In this document: positions 16,897-24,403 of the stretch, in pieces
Position numbering within the stretch: position 1 is the stretch's first letter
Layout of the letters: each line of letters begins with the position of its first letter
Assembly (NCBI RefSeq): GCF_014191875.1
Contig: NZ_JACHXD010000005.1
Span: 186,001-250,000, forward strand
Direction of reading: 5' to 3'
Source: Pseudoduganella violacea
GTDB lineage: Bacteria > Pseudomonadota > Gammaproteobacteria > Burkholderiales > Burkholderiaceae_D
DNA: 64,000 bases
Position numbers and translations under genes: made by a program
The notes under the pieces: generated by a model
What the model saw: the letters and a program-made list of their open reading frames with translations, nothing else
Databases searched by the model: none
Told to the model about the DNA's origin: nothing

Positions 16897-17916
16897 TCAG
16901 CTGGCGGGGGCGTCGATCAGGACCAGGTAGGGGGTGACGGTGCGGATGCGCAACTGGGGGAAGCTGGTGAGCAGCAGGTGCAGGGCGCGTCCGGTGTCGT
17001 CCAGCGGGAGGACGGCGGAGACGCGGATGCCATCGAGCTGCGCGCGGTCGTAGCGCAGGGCGCCGGGACGGTGGCGCGCCAGTTCGTCCAGCACTTCGCT
17101 CAGGGGGCGGTCCTGCACCACCAGCTGGTGCAGGCGCCAGGCATCGGACACGCTGCCGGCATCGATGCGGCCGAGCGGGCCAAGCGCGCCGGCTTCGATG
17201 CGCAGGCGCTGGCCGGCGGTGACCACCATATTTTCCCGGCTGAGCTGCGCGGCCTGGGCGGCGGTTTGCACGGCGGTTTTCGATTCGAGCATCGACAGCT
17301 CGGTGACGCCGTCAACGCGGCGTACCACGAAGCGGGTGCCTAAGGCGCGGATGCTGCCTTCTTCCGTGTGCACGATGAAGGGGCGGGCGGCGTCGCGCGC
17401 CACGTCCACCAGGATTTCGCCCTGCACCAGGCGCACGGCGCGCTGCTGCGGGGTGTAGGCCAGCTTGACGGCGCTGCCGCTGTTCAGGGTCAGGCGGCTG
17501 CCGTCGCTCAGGGTGTGCTGCTGCCATTGTCCGGTGCCGGCGCGCAGGTCGGCGGTGAGCAGGGCGGGCGGGTAGTGCTGCAGGCCGAGCCAGGCCGCGC
17601 CGCACAGGCTCAGGGCCAGCATGGCGGCGGTGGCGAGGCGCGCGCCGCGCCGTTTGCCGTTGGCTTCGGGTTTGAGCGCGGCGTGGATGGCGGCGCGCGC
17701 GGGGCGGCTGTCGCCGGCGCCGATGCGCTGCACGTCTTCCAGTTGACCGAGCAGATATTCCATGCGTTCGGCCGCCTGCGCGTGGCGCGGATCGGCGGCC
17801 TTCCAGTCGTCCAAGGCGCTGCGCGCGGCGGCGCGTTCCTGCGGGGTGTCGGCCGTGAGCGCGACCACCAGTTCGGCGGCCTGCTCGGACAGTGCGCGCG
17901 GCAGGCTTACAGGCAT
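16897..17916 (-). CDS. FecR-family anti-sigma/sigma-regulator
   Basis: Inner-membrane signal relay of 339 aa. The cytoplasmic N-terminal domain (about 1-90) has the DUF4880-like pattern EQAAELVVAL and ARSALDDWKAADPRHAQAAER. One membrane helix lies near residues 93-112 (LATAAMLALSLCGAAWLGL). The periplasmic FecR domain follows with TLSDGSRLTLNSGSAVKLAY, VRLVQGEILVDVA and ALGTRFVVRR, and it ends in a secretin/STN-like region (LSEVLDELARHRPGALRYD). It would receive the signal from the STN domain of the receptor and activate the co-encoded ECF sigma factor. It overlaps the sigma gene by 10 nt. Confidence 0.92.
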   Translation of the reverse strand: MPVSLPRALSEQAAELVVALTADTPQERAAARSALDDWKAADPRHAQAAERMEYLLGQLEDVQRIGAGDSRPARAAIHAALKPEANGKRRGARLATAAMLALSLCGAAWLGLQHYPPALLTADLRAGTGQWQQHTLSDGSRLTLNSGSAVKLAYTPQQRAVRLVQGEILVDVARDAARPFIVHTEEGSIRALGTRFVVRRVDGVTELSMLESKTAVQTAAQAAQLSRENMVVTAGQRLRIEAGALGPLGRIDAGSVSDAWRLHQLVVQDRPLSEVLDELARHRPGALRYDRAQLDGIRVSAVLPLDDTGRALHLLLTSFPQLRIRTVTPYLVLIDAPAS

Positions 17917-18431
17917 GGCTCGTCCAGCGCCTCGCCGCAGCGCATCAGCGCCTGCACCAGGTATTTGTGCACCATGCGGGTCGAGACTTGCAGGCGCTCG
18001 GCGATGGCGGCATGGCTTTCGCCGTCCAGGTAGTGGGCCAGGAAGGCTTCGCGCGCCTTGTCGGACAGGCCTTCCAGCACGCGGGCGATGGCGTTCAGCG
18101 CCTGCGCCGCCTGCAGGATTTCTTCGGGCGAGGGATAGCAGGGCAGTTCCTGCGCCAGCAGTTCCAGTTCGGCGATATAGGCCTGGTCGATCAGGGCGCG
18201 GCGTTGGCGGTCGATCAGCAGGCGCTTGGCGGTGGTGGTGAGCCAGGCGCGCGGTTCGGCCAGTTGCGGCAGGGTGTCGCGCGCGGCGACGATGCGCAGG
18301 AAGGTGTCCTGCGCCAGATCGGCGGCATGGTGGGCGCAGCCGAGCTTTTTGCGCAGCCAGCCGAATAGCCAGGCGTGATGCTCGTGATAGAGCACGCCCG
18401 GATCAAGCTGCAAAGTGGTCGCCGTTGCCAT
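17907..18431 (-). CDS. FecI-like ECF sigma factor
   Basis: RNA polymerase sigma factor of 174 aa. Region 2 is near residues 12-75 (YHEHHAWLFGWLRKKLG, AADLAQDTFLRIVAARDT, PRAWLTTTAKRLLIDRQRR) and region 4 near 115-165 (LEGLSDKAREAFLAHYLDG, HAAIAERLQVSTRMVHKYL). The wording is that of iron-starvation sigma factors that transcribe ferric-siderophore receptor genes. It heads the minus-strand siderophore operon and is directly preceded by a Fur box, so it should be made only under iron limitation and be activated by FecR on siderophore binding. Target promoters probably include the receptor gene downstream of repeat copy B. Confidence 0.92.
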   Translation of the reverse strand: MATATTLQLDPGVLYHEHHAWLFGWLRKKLGCAHHAADLAQDTFLRIVAARDTLPQLAEPRAWLTTTAKRLLIDRQRRALIDQAYIAELELLAQELPCYPSPEEILQAAQALNAIARVLEGLSDKAREAFLAHYLDGESHAAIAERLQVSTRMVHKYLVQALMRCGEALDEPCL

Positions 18432-18445
18432 CCCAAATCAAACGC

Positions 18446-18467
18446 AAATAAGAATTATTCTCATTTT
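18446..18467 (-). promoter_or_regulatory. Fur box upstream of the fecI-like gene
   Basis: The site reads, on the minus strand, AAAATGAGAATAATTCTTAT plus TT. It contains an interrupted palindrome of the 7-1-7 type (TGAGAAT-A-ATTCTTA), one base from perfect. It lies 15-36 nt upstream of the sigma gene start, where Fur would block transcription. Confidence 0.85.
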
Positions 18468-18529
18468 AGCGCGATTTGGCGGCGGATGGCAATCGGGAAG
18501 TGGCGGCGGGCGGCCGCCACGGGGGAGGT

Positions 18530-19204
18530 TTACTGTGGACGCAGGCTGGCGCCAATGCGCTCGAAGCGCGGCTGCCAGCGGTCGGTGATGTTGGCCGAAA
18601 CCAGGATGCGTTCGGCGCGGCCGATCAGCAGATCGCGCGGCACCAGGCCGATATAGCGCGAGTCGCTGCTGTTGTCGCGGTTATCGCCCAGCATCAGGAA
18701 TTGATTGGCCGGGATCACCAGCGGCGCGAAGTCGCGCCGCGCATGCACTTGCGGCAGGATCTGGATGCGGTAGCTGGCGTCGCCATTGGCTTCGCTCAGT
18801 TGCAGCGCCTGCAGTTGGCCGGCCATGCCCATGTCCTCGCTATGGTTGCCCAGCACCGTGTATTCGGCCTGTTTGCCGTTGACGATCAGGCGCTCGCCGC
18901 GCATCTCCACCGTGTCGCCGGGCAGGGCGGCGACGCGCTTGATCAGGCGCGTGCCGTCCTTGGGCGAGGAGAAGGTCACGACGTCGCCGCGCTGCGGCTC
19001 GCCCAGGCGCGCCAGCGAGATATCGGTCAGCGGCACCTTCAGGTCATAGGCCACGCGGTTGACGAAGACCACATCGCCTTCCAGCAGATTGGGATGCATG
19101 GAGGCCGATGGAATCGGATTCCAGTCGGCGATGGCGGTGCGGAAGATGCCGAATAATGCGAGGAAGAGGAGGAAGCCTTTATTGTCGCGTGCCCAGTTTT
19201 TCAT
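18530..19204 (-). CDS. lepB: Signal peptidase I (LepB family paralogue)
   Basis: Membrane-bound serine/lysine protease of 224 aa that removes signal peptides. One N-terminal helix is visible (KGFLLFLALFGIFRTAIA). The catalytic Ser lies in PIPSASMHPNL (near residue 35), the catalytic Lys in RLIKRVAALPGDTVE (near 89), and the family box GDNRDNSSDSR near 173. At 224 aa with a single helix it is shorter than the housekeeping LepB of Betaproteobacteria (about 260-320 aa, usually beside lepA), so this is probably a second, accessory signal peptidase. It follows the ArsR-type gene by 45 nt on the same strand. The specific client is unknown. Confidence 0.9.
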   Translation of the reverse strand: MKNWARDNKGFLLFLALFGIFRTAIADWNPIPSASMHPNLLEGDVVFVNRVAYDLKVPLTDISLARLGEPQRGDVVTFSSPKDGTRLIKRVAALPGDTVEMRGERLIVNGKQAEYTVLGNHSEDMGMAGQLQALQLSEANGDASYRIQILPQVHARRDFAPLVIPANQFLMLGDNRDNSSDSRYIGLVPRDLLIGRAERILVSANITDRWQPRFERIGASLRPQ

Positions 19205-19249
19205 GACGACTCCTTGTTGATAAAGTCCTCACATCGTCTTGCAGACAGC

Positions 19250-19948
19250 TTAAGCGATGCTTAGACCGAAGGCCGCCAGCATCTGCCGCTGTCCCTTGGG
19301 CGCAACGCTCAGCGCGCGGCTGTCCAGATCCTGTTCCACCCAGCCCTTTTTCAGTGCCATCTGTAGCAGGGCCGCGCCCAGCGCGCCGCCCAGGTGCGGG
19401 CGCCGTTCGCTCCAGTCCAGACAGGGACAGGCGAAGCGGCGGCGCAGTTTGCGTGTGGCCGGCAGATCCAGTCCCAGCGCGGCGAAGCCTTGTTCTCCCG
19501 CAGCGCTCAAGCGGTATTCCTTGGGCGTGTCATCGGACGCTTCCAGCCAGCCTTGTTCGGCAAAGTGGTCGTGCAGGGCGACGGCGACCGAGCCGGCCAT
19601 ATGGTCGTAGCAGGTGCGTGCCTTGCGCAGGCGGTTCGGCGTGCCGGGCTTGAATTCGGGACGGGGCAGTCCGGCCACCACCAGCAGCGCTTCCAGCGCG
19701 GTGGCGACGTCCTGCCCGGCCAGCTGGTAGTAGCGGTGGCGGCCCTGCACCAGCAATTCCACCATCTGTTCTTCCTTCAGGCGCGCCAGGTGAGCGCTGG
19801 CGGTGGAGGCGCCGACTTCCGCCACCGCCGCCAGCTCGGTGGCGGTGCGGGCGTGGCCGTCGAGCAGGCAGCACAGCATGCGCGCGCGCGCCGGCTCGGC
19901 GATCGCGCCAGCGATGCGGGACAGGTGGTTGTCGGCTTGTGCATCCAT
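19250..19948 (-). CDS. ArsR-type winged helix regulator with C-terminal extension
   Basis: Transcription regulator of 232 aa. The N-terminal half (about 10-95) is an ArsR-like winged helix (IAGAIAEPARARMLCCLLDG, ELAAVAEVGASTASAHLARL, YYQLAGQDVATALEALL). The C-terminal half holds a second winged-helix-like segment (YRLSAAGEQGFAALGLDL) and Cys-containing CPCLDWSERRPHLGGALGAAL, a pattern seen in YdfF-type ArsR proteins. Two starts are possible, 19948 (used) and 19990; neither has a strong Shine-Dalgarno. It is divergent from the P450/ABM pair, its most likely target. A metal-binding role is not evident. Confidence 0.85.
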   Translation of the reverse strand: MDAQADNHLSRIAGAIAEPARARMLCCLLDGHARTATELAAVAEVGASTASAHLARLKEEQMVELLVQGRHRYYQLAGQDVATALEALLVVAGLPRPEFKPGTPNRLRKARTCYDHMAGSVAVALHDHFAEQGWLEASDDTPKEYRLSAAGEQGFAALGLDLPATRKLRRRFACPCLDWSERRPHLGGALGAALLQMALKKGWVEQDLDSRALSVAPKGQRQMLAAFGLSIA

Positions 19949-20023
19949 ATTTCGGTCCAGGGCGAAGTGTGGGGTGGGGCTTTTCAGCATACTGCAGCCA
20001 TCCCACTCGTGCAAAGGAAATCC

Positions 20024-21160
20024 ATGTATTTCGATCCGATAGCGGCAGTCACCCAGAGCGATCCCTATCCAGGCTATGCCGCCCTGGCGGCGCGGTCCGA
20101 ACTGGTGTTCGACGAGGAGCGCAAACTGTGGCTGGCCGGAAGCCCGGTGCTGGTGCGCGCGGTGATGGCAAATCTCGCCTGCCGCGTGCGTCCGGTGGCG
20201 GAGGCGGTGCCGGCCGCCATCGCGGGCGGCAGCGCGGGGCAGGTGTTTGGTCAACTGGTGAGGATGAATGACGGCGCGCGCCACGTCGTGCCCAAACTGG
20301 TTTTGCAGCGTGCCTTGGCGGCATTGCCGCTGGAAGCGGCGCAGCTGCGCGCGGCCTCGCTGGCGCAGGCCTTGCCTCCGGCCTTGCACGCTGCGAGAAC
20401 GCGTCTGGACGGGGCGAGGCTCTCGGCGTGGATGTGCGATGTGCCGGTGCAGACGATGGCCAGCCTGCTCGGCTTCGCGCCATCCCAGTTGCCCGCGCTG
20501 TCGGCGTGGATGCGCCAGTTCGTCGCCTGTCTCTCCCCGCTCAGCAGCCCGGAACAGCTGGCGCTGGCCCAGCACGCGGCACGCTTCCTACTCGACAGCT
20601 TCAGCGATCTGCTGCGCAGCGCGCCGCCAGCAGCGGACAGTCTGCTGGGCGCGGTGCTGGCCGAAGCCGAAGCGGCTGGCTGGAACAATGCGCAAGCGAT
20701 CCTGGCCAATCTGGTCGGCCTGCTGTCGCAGACTTACGAGGCCACGGCGGGACTGATCGGCAATGCCATTGTCGACCTGCTGCGCGCGCCGCAGCGTGCC
20801 AGCGAAGGTGGGCTGGCGCTGGTACGGGATGTCGCTCTCAACGACCCATCGATTCAGAACACGCGCCGCTTCGTGGCCGAGGCAACGCGTATCGGCAGCG
20901 TCGAACTGCAGCCCGGCGATGTCGTGCTGCTGGTGCTGGCTGCGGCCAGCCGCGCACGCGATGCGCAAGGCCAGGTTTTCGGCTTCGGCCATGGCGCGCA
21001 CACCTGTCCCGGCCAAGCGCTGGCGGTAACGATTGCCGCCGCTGCCATCGATGTTCTGCTGCAAGCGCAGGTATTGGAAAAGAATCGGTACGAATGGCGC
21101 TACCGCCCATCGCACAACGCCCGCATTCCGGAATTTTTCAATCAGGGAGAAGAAGCATGA
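20024..21160 (+). CDS. Cytochrome P450-like protein lacking the ExxR motif
   Basis: Soluble heme protein of 378 aa. The heme-thiolate loop FGFGHGAHTCPGQAL is intact with the Cys ligand near residue 330. The I helix reads LLSQTYEATAGLIGN, with Glu but no following Thr in the oxygen-activation position. In the K helix the near-universal ExxR is replaced: the segment reads VRDVALNDPSIQNTRR, giving D-V-A-L where E-x-x-R is expected. It is slightly short for a bacterial P450 (about 400 aa). AAAGGAAA lies 6 nt before the ATG. It overlaps the ABM gene by 4 nt and is divergent from an ArsR-type regulator. Function and redox partner are unknown; no ferredoxin gene is near. Confidence 0.85.
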   Translation: MYFDPIAAVTQSDPYPGYAALAARSELVFDEERKLWLAGSPVLVRAVMANLACRVRPVAEAVPAAIAGGSAGQVFGQLVRMNDGARHVVPKLVLQRALAALPLEAAQLRAASLAQALPPALHAARTRLDGARLSAWMCDVPVQTMASLLGFAPSQLPALSAWMRQFVACLSPLSSPEQLALAQHAARFLLDSFSDLLRSAPPAADSLLGAVLAEAEAAGWNNAQAILANLVGLLSQTYEATAGLIGNAIVDLLRAPQRASEGGLALVRDVALNDPSIQNTRRFVAEATRIGSVELQPGDVVLLVLAAASRARDAQGQVFGFGHGAHTCPGQALAVTIAAAAIDVLLQAQVLEKNRYEWRYRPSHNARIPEFFNQGEEA

Positions 21161-21507
21161 TCGCCGTCATTTTTGAAGTGAGTCCCAAAGCGGAAGGCCG
21201 CCAGGAATACCTCGACATTGCCGCCTCGCTGCGTCCTTTGCTGGACGAGGTAGACGGCTTCATTTCCATCGAACGTTTCCAGAGTTTGAGCCAGCCCGGC
21301 AAGCTGCTTTCGCTGTCCTTCTTCCGCGATGAAGAAGCCATTGCCGCCTGGCGCCGGCTGGAAGCTCACCGCGCCGCCCAATCCGCAGGCCGTGGCGCCC
21401 TGTTTGAAGACTACCGCCTGCGCATCGCCAGCGTCATGCGCGACTACGGCCTGCACGAACGCGCCCAAGCCCCCGCCGACAGCCGCCAGCATCACCACCA
21501 ACCCTAG
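21157..21507 (+). CDS. Antibiotic biosynthesis monooxygenase (ABM) domain protein
   Basis: Small ferredoxin-like-fold protein of 116 aa. The ABM pattern is visible: MIAVIFEVSPKAEGRQEYLD, then VDGFISIERFQSLSQPGKLL, then SFFRDEEAIAAWRRLEAHR. Members act as cofactor-independent monooxygenases or heme/quinol-related enzymes, often as dimers. The ATG overlaps the P450 stop (ATGA), so the two proteins are coupled and probably act on one pathway or compound. The C-terminal tail is His-rich (SRQHHHQP). Repeat copy C begins 12 bp after the stop. Confidence 0.85.
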   Translation: MIAVIFEVSPKAEGRQEYLDIAASLRPLLDEVDGFISIERFQSLSQPGKLLSLSFFRDEEAIAAWRRLEAHRAAQSAGRGALFEDYRLRIASVMRDYGLHERAQAPADSRQHHHQP

Positions 21508-21519
21508 CCCCTCCACCGT

Positions 21520-21646
21520 TTGCGCTAGATCAAACAATGTCCCACCCTGGTGTCAGGCACCAAGGTGGGACATTTGCTGATCTAGATCAAAGAATGTCCG
21601 ACTCTGGTGCCTGACACCAGGGTGGACATTGCTTGATATGGATCAA
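21520..21646. repeat. Tripartite dyad-hairpin repeat, copy C
   Basis: Dyads at 21520-21533, 21577-21590 and 21633-21646, spaced 57 and 56 bp. The last is a perfect TTGAT-ATGG-ATCAA. Two hairpins bounded by AATGTCC and GGACATT lie between them with the same inverted cores as in copy A. The element lies between the convergent ABM and lipoprotein genes and ends 12 bp from the latter's stop. Confidence 0.9.
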
Positions 21647-21658
21647 AGCTTGGCGGAC

Positions 21659-22102
21659 TCAGGGTGGGGTGAGGGTGACGCGCACGGTGACGCGGTAGTC
21701 GGGCTCGGGGGCGTCGACGGCGGGGGGATCGGGCGGAACCAGGCTTTCGAGGGTGTAGCTGAGGCCGTCTCGGACTTCGGTCTTGCCGGCGTTGGGCATG
21801 TCCTCTGCCAGCACGAAGCTTTGGCTGGCGCCGCCTTTGTTGACGGTGAAGCTGAAGCTGATGTAGCCGGCCCAGACGCAGACGGCGCCCTTGCGGCAGC
21901 GGCTGTCATTGATGCGGTCGAGCGTGAGCGTGGCGCCGGCGGCGATCGGGACCGTCTGGCCGGCGCTCAGGGTGTAGGTGGCACTGGTTCGCATGGGCGT
22001 CCTCGGGCTGGGTTCGGGCGCCGTGCTGCGGGCGATGCCGCAGGCGGCGATGATGCTGAAGATGCAGAGGCATAGCATGACGCTGATGATTCTGGGTTGC
22101 AT
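21659..22102 (-). CDS. Putative lipoprotein of unknown function
   Basis: A 147-aa exported protein. The signal sequence MQPRIISVMLCLCIFSIIAAC ends in a lipobox (IAAC, Cys21), so it is probably an outer- or inner-membrane lipoprotein. The mature part is small and beta-rich: TYTLSAGQTVPIAAGATLTL, then CRKGAVCVWAGYISFSFTVN with two cysteines that may pair, then VRDGLSYTLESLVPPDP and YRVTVRVTLTPP. This resembles small secreted domains with a conserved CxxxxVCVWAG segment seen in many proteobacteria, of unknown role. The start at 22102 is chosen because it gives the complete signal peptide. It lies downstream of rpoH on the same strand but beyond a terminator. Confidence 0.75.
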   Translation of the reverse strand: MQPRIISVMLCLCIFSIIAACGIARSTAPEPSPRTPMRTSATYTLSAGQTVPIAAGATLTLDRINDSRCRKGAVCVWAGYISFSFTVNKGGASQSFVLAEDMPNAGKTEVRDGLSYTLESLVPPDPPAVDAPEPDYRVTVRVTLTPP

Positions 22103-22190
22103 ATGGTCTCCTGTCGAGCTGGCACGCACGAGGAAAATATTAAGCAAATTGCATCATCGGCGGCGCACCGCTGAACTGCGAGCATAAAAC

Positions 22191-22216
22191 AAAAAACCGG
22201 GGCGACCCCCGGTTTT
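22191..22216. terminator. Rho-independent terminator downstream of rpoH
   Basis: Perfect 6-bp GC stem (22197-22202 with 22207-22212) with a 4-nt loop, flanked by six A and four T residues. It can therefore work in both directions; for rpoH on the minus strand the stem is followed by six T. Confidence 0.88.
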
Positions 22217-22245
22217 CTGAAAATTTAAGCGCGCAACAAGGCGGC

Positions 22246-23145
22246 TTAGACGTAGGCGGCCAGCGCGACTTTCATCTTCTTCAGCGCGGCCGCTTCGATC
22301 TGGCGGATGCGCTCGGCCGAGACGCCGAATTCGTCGGCCAGGGTGTGCAGCGTGGCGCCGGAGCCGTCGTCATTGGCCAGCCAGCGCGCTTCGACGATGC
22401 GGCGCGAACGCGCATCGAGCTTGCCCAGCGCGGTTTCCAGGCCTTCCGATTGCAGACGGGTCACGGCTTCGGCTTCCAGCACGCGGGTCGGCTCGTTCTG
22501 GTCGGACGAGAGGTAGGCGATCGGCGAGAATTTGTCGTCTTCGTCGTCGGACGGCGCTTCCAGCGCGATGTCGCGGCCGCTCAGGCGGGTTTCCATTTCG
22601 ATCACTTCCTCGCGCTTCACGTCCAGCAACTTGGCCAGCTGGTCGATCTGGGCCGGCGACATGGCGTCCAGGCCTTGCTTGTGGCTGCGCAGATTGAAGA
22701 ACAGCTTGCGCTGGGCTTTGGTGGTGGCCACTTTGACCAGGCGCCAGTTCTTCAGAATGTATTCGTGCATCTCGGCCTTGATCCAGTGCATGGCGTAGGA
22801 CACCAGACGCACGCCCTGGTCCGGGTCGAAGCGCTTGACGGCCTTCATCAGGCCGATATTGCCTTCCTGGATCAGGTCGGCGTGCGGCAGGCCATAGCCC
22901 AGATAGCCGCGCGCGATCGACACCACCAGACGCAGGTGGGACAGCACCAGTTCCTGGGCGGCGCCCAGGTCATTGTTTTCCTTCAGGCGGCGGCCCAGGC
23001 GCACCTCATCCTCATGCGACAGCATGGGCAGGCGGTTGACGGCCGAAATATAGGCGTCCAGGTTGCCCAGGTTGCCACTGAAGCCGAGGCCCAGTGCACT
23101 GCTGCCGGCGGGGACCAGGGCGGATTGTGCGGACATCGTAGTCAT
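22246..23145 (-). CDS. rpoH: RNA polymerase heat-shock sigma factor RpoH (sigma-32)
   Basis: Alternative sigma factor of 299 aa directing heat-shock transcription. Region 2 contains LVLSHLRLVVSIARGYLGYG and LIQEGNIGLMKAVKRFDPDQ with RLVSYAMHWIKAEMHEYIL. The diagnostic RpoH box QRKLFFNLR lies near residue 145. Region 4 (LDARSRRIVEARWLANDDG, LADEFGVSAERIRQIEAAAL) ends the protein. The promoter upstream is overlapped by a CIRCE element, so HrcA repression probably adds a second layer of heat control. It lies downstream of ftsX with a 343-bp gap and its own promoter. A strong GGAAAG precedes the ATG. Confidence 0.97.
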   Translation of the reverse strand: MTTMSAQSALVPAGSSALGLGFSGNLGNLDAYISAVNRLPMLSHEDEVRLGRRLKENNDLGAAQELVLSHLRLVVSIARGYLGYGLPHADLIQEGNIGLMKAVKRFDPDQGVRLVSYAMHWIKAEMHEYILKNWRLVKVATTKAQRKLFFNLRSHKQGLDAMSPAQIDQLAKLLDVKREEVIEMETRLSGRDIALEAPSDDEDDKFSPIAYLSSDQNEPTRVLEAEAVTRLQSEGLETALGKLDARSRRIVEARWLANDDGSGATLHTLADEFGVSAERIRQIEAAALKKMKVALAAYV

Positions 23146-23314
23146 ATATTCTTTCCTCGCTCGAAGGTGTTGCTCTAGTCACAATATGCCATGCGGAATT
23201 GTCGGGCACTTGGACTGTTACGGTTCTTTACCGTTCGGATGCAGAATGCCGGATGGAACTTAATCGGCTCTTAAACTTGCACCGAGGCATGTTTTTAAAC
23301 TTGCTGTTGAACAT

Positions 23315-23344
23315 ATATTAGCACTCTCCTTCGATGAGTGCCAA
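23315..23344 (-). promoter_or_regulatory. rpoH promoter overlapped by a CIRCE operator
   Basis: On the minus strand TTGGCA (23344-23339), an 18-nt spacer and TAATAT (23320-23315) form a good sigma-70 promoter. The same bases contain the CIRCE inverted repeat: TTAGCACTC, nine bases, GAGTGCCAA (23318-23344), one mismatch from the consensus GAGTGCTAA. HrcA bound here would cover the whole promoter. The site is about 170 nt upstream of the rpoH start, leaving a long leader. Apart from this site, the 343-bp gap between ftsX and rpoH shows no gene. Confidence 0.85.
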
Positions 23345-23488
23345 TCGGCCGAAATGATGGGCCTTATAGCAAAAAGCTATCGACTCCAAAGGGCCGATGG
23401 GCTTTGGCATGCGAGCAGGAATAGGGATAGCATACGGGCGCCGCCGGTGCGTTCTCTGTGCGAGAACGCACGCGGGCGTGCCGAAGAA

Positions 23489-24403
23489 TTAATTGAGGCG
23501 GGCCAGGTGGCGTTGCACGGAGAGCAGGGCGCCCACCAGGCCAAGACTGGCCGACAGGGCCAGCAAGCCGGCCATGGCCAGGGGTTCCAGCGGCGCCAGC
23601 TGGAATTCGGAGGCGTACAGGCGCGCGAATTCGGCGATCGCCGTATTCAGCGGCCGCAGTGCCAGGGCCACGGCGCCCAGGGCCGCGCCGCCGGCGCACA
23701 GGCCGAGCAAGGCGCCGCTGTAATAGAAGGGGCGGTGGATGTAAGCGTCGGTGGCGCCGATCAGCTTGGAGACGAGGATTTCCTCGCGCTGGGTCATGAC
23801 TTGCAGGCGGATGGTGTTGAACACCACGGCCACCACCACCGTGCCCAGGGTCGCGGCCAGCAGCAGCAGGGCCAGGCGCAGCACGCCGAGCAGGGCGGCC
23901 AGGCGCTTGACCCAGGCCGAATCGACCTGCACCGATTCCACGCCGGGCAGGGCGCGCATCTGGTCGGCGATGCCGTCGATGGCCGCGCCTTCGGCCGCGC
24001 TCTGGAAGGCGTCGAGCTTGATGATATAGCTGTCGGGCAGCGGGTTTTCGCCGAGGGTGCTGATCACATCGTTCAAGCCGCTCTTGTCTTTCAGCTGCTC
24101 CAGCGCTTTTTCGCGCGGCACGAAGACGATCTTGGCATCCTTGACGATGGTGCGCAGCGAACCGGCAATGCCGGCCGCCTGCTCGCGCGGCGTGTCCTGT
24201 TTCATGAACACGCTCAGTTCGGGATCGACCGACATCTGTTCCGACATCGGCCGCACATTATTGAGCAGGGTCAGGCCGGTGAAGGGCAGGGCCAAGGCGA
24301 TGGCCACCACCAGGATATTGAACAGGAAACTGCCGGGCGCCTTGCGCAGGTGGATCAGCGCGGAGCCGAGGGCGAAGCCGTGTTGGCGCAGCCAGATGCT
24401 CAT
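23489..24403 (-). CDS. ftsX: Cell division protein FtsX
   Basis: Membrane partner of FtsE in the divisome, 304 aa, which in other bacteria links ATP hydrolysis to activation of peptidoglycan hydrolases. A cytoplasmic N-terminus and first helix (FLFNILVVAIALALPFTGLTL, residues about 27-48) are followed by a periplasmic domain, then three helices: LGVLRLALLLLAATLGTVVVAV, GALLGLCAGGAALGAVALAL and LAMAGLLALSASLGLVGALL. The gene overlaps ftsE by 4 nt. The order ftsY, ftsE, ftsX, rpoH is the classic proteobacterial one. Confidence 0.95.
   Translation of the reverse strand: MSIWLRQHGFALGSALIHLRKAPGSFLFNILVVAIALALPFTGLTLLNNVRPMSEQMSVDPELSVFMKQDTPREQAAGIAGSLRTIVKDAKIVFVPREKALEQLKDKSGLNDVISTLGENPLPDSYIIKLDAFQSAAEGAAIDGIADQMRALPGVESVQVDSAWVKRLAALLGVLRLALLLLAATLGTVVVAVVFNTIRLQVMTQREEILVSKLIGATDAYIHRPFYYSGALLGLCAGGAALGAVALALRPLNTAIAEFARLYASEFQLAPLEPLAMAGLLALSASLGLVGALLSVQRHLARLN

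Noticed and set aside
21142-21537. A 131-codon minus-strand frame starting inside repeat copy C
   Set aside because: Shadow of the ABM gene; its start lies in the repeat. Similar MFDLAQ-type starts arise in other copies simply from the repeat sequence.
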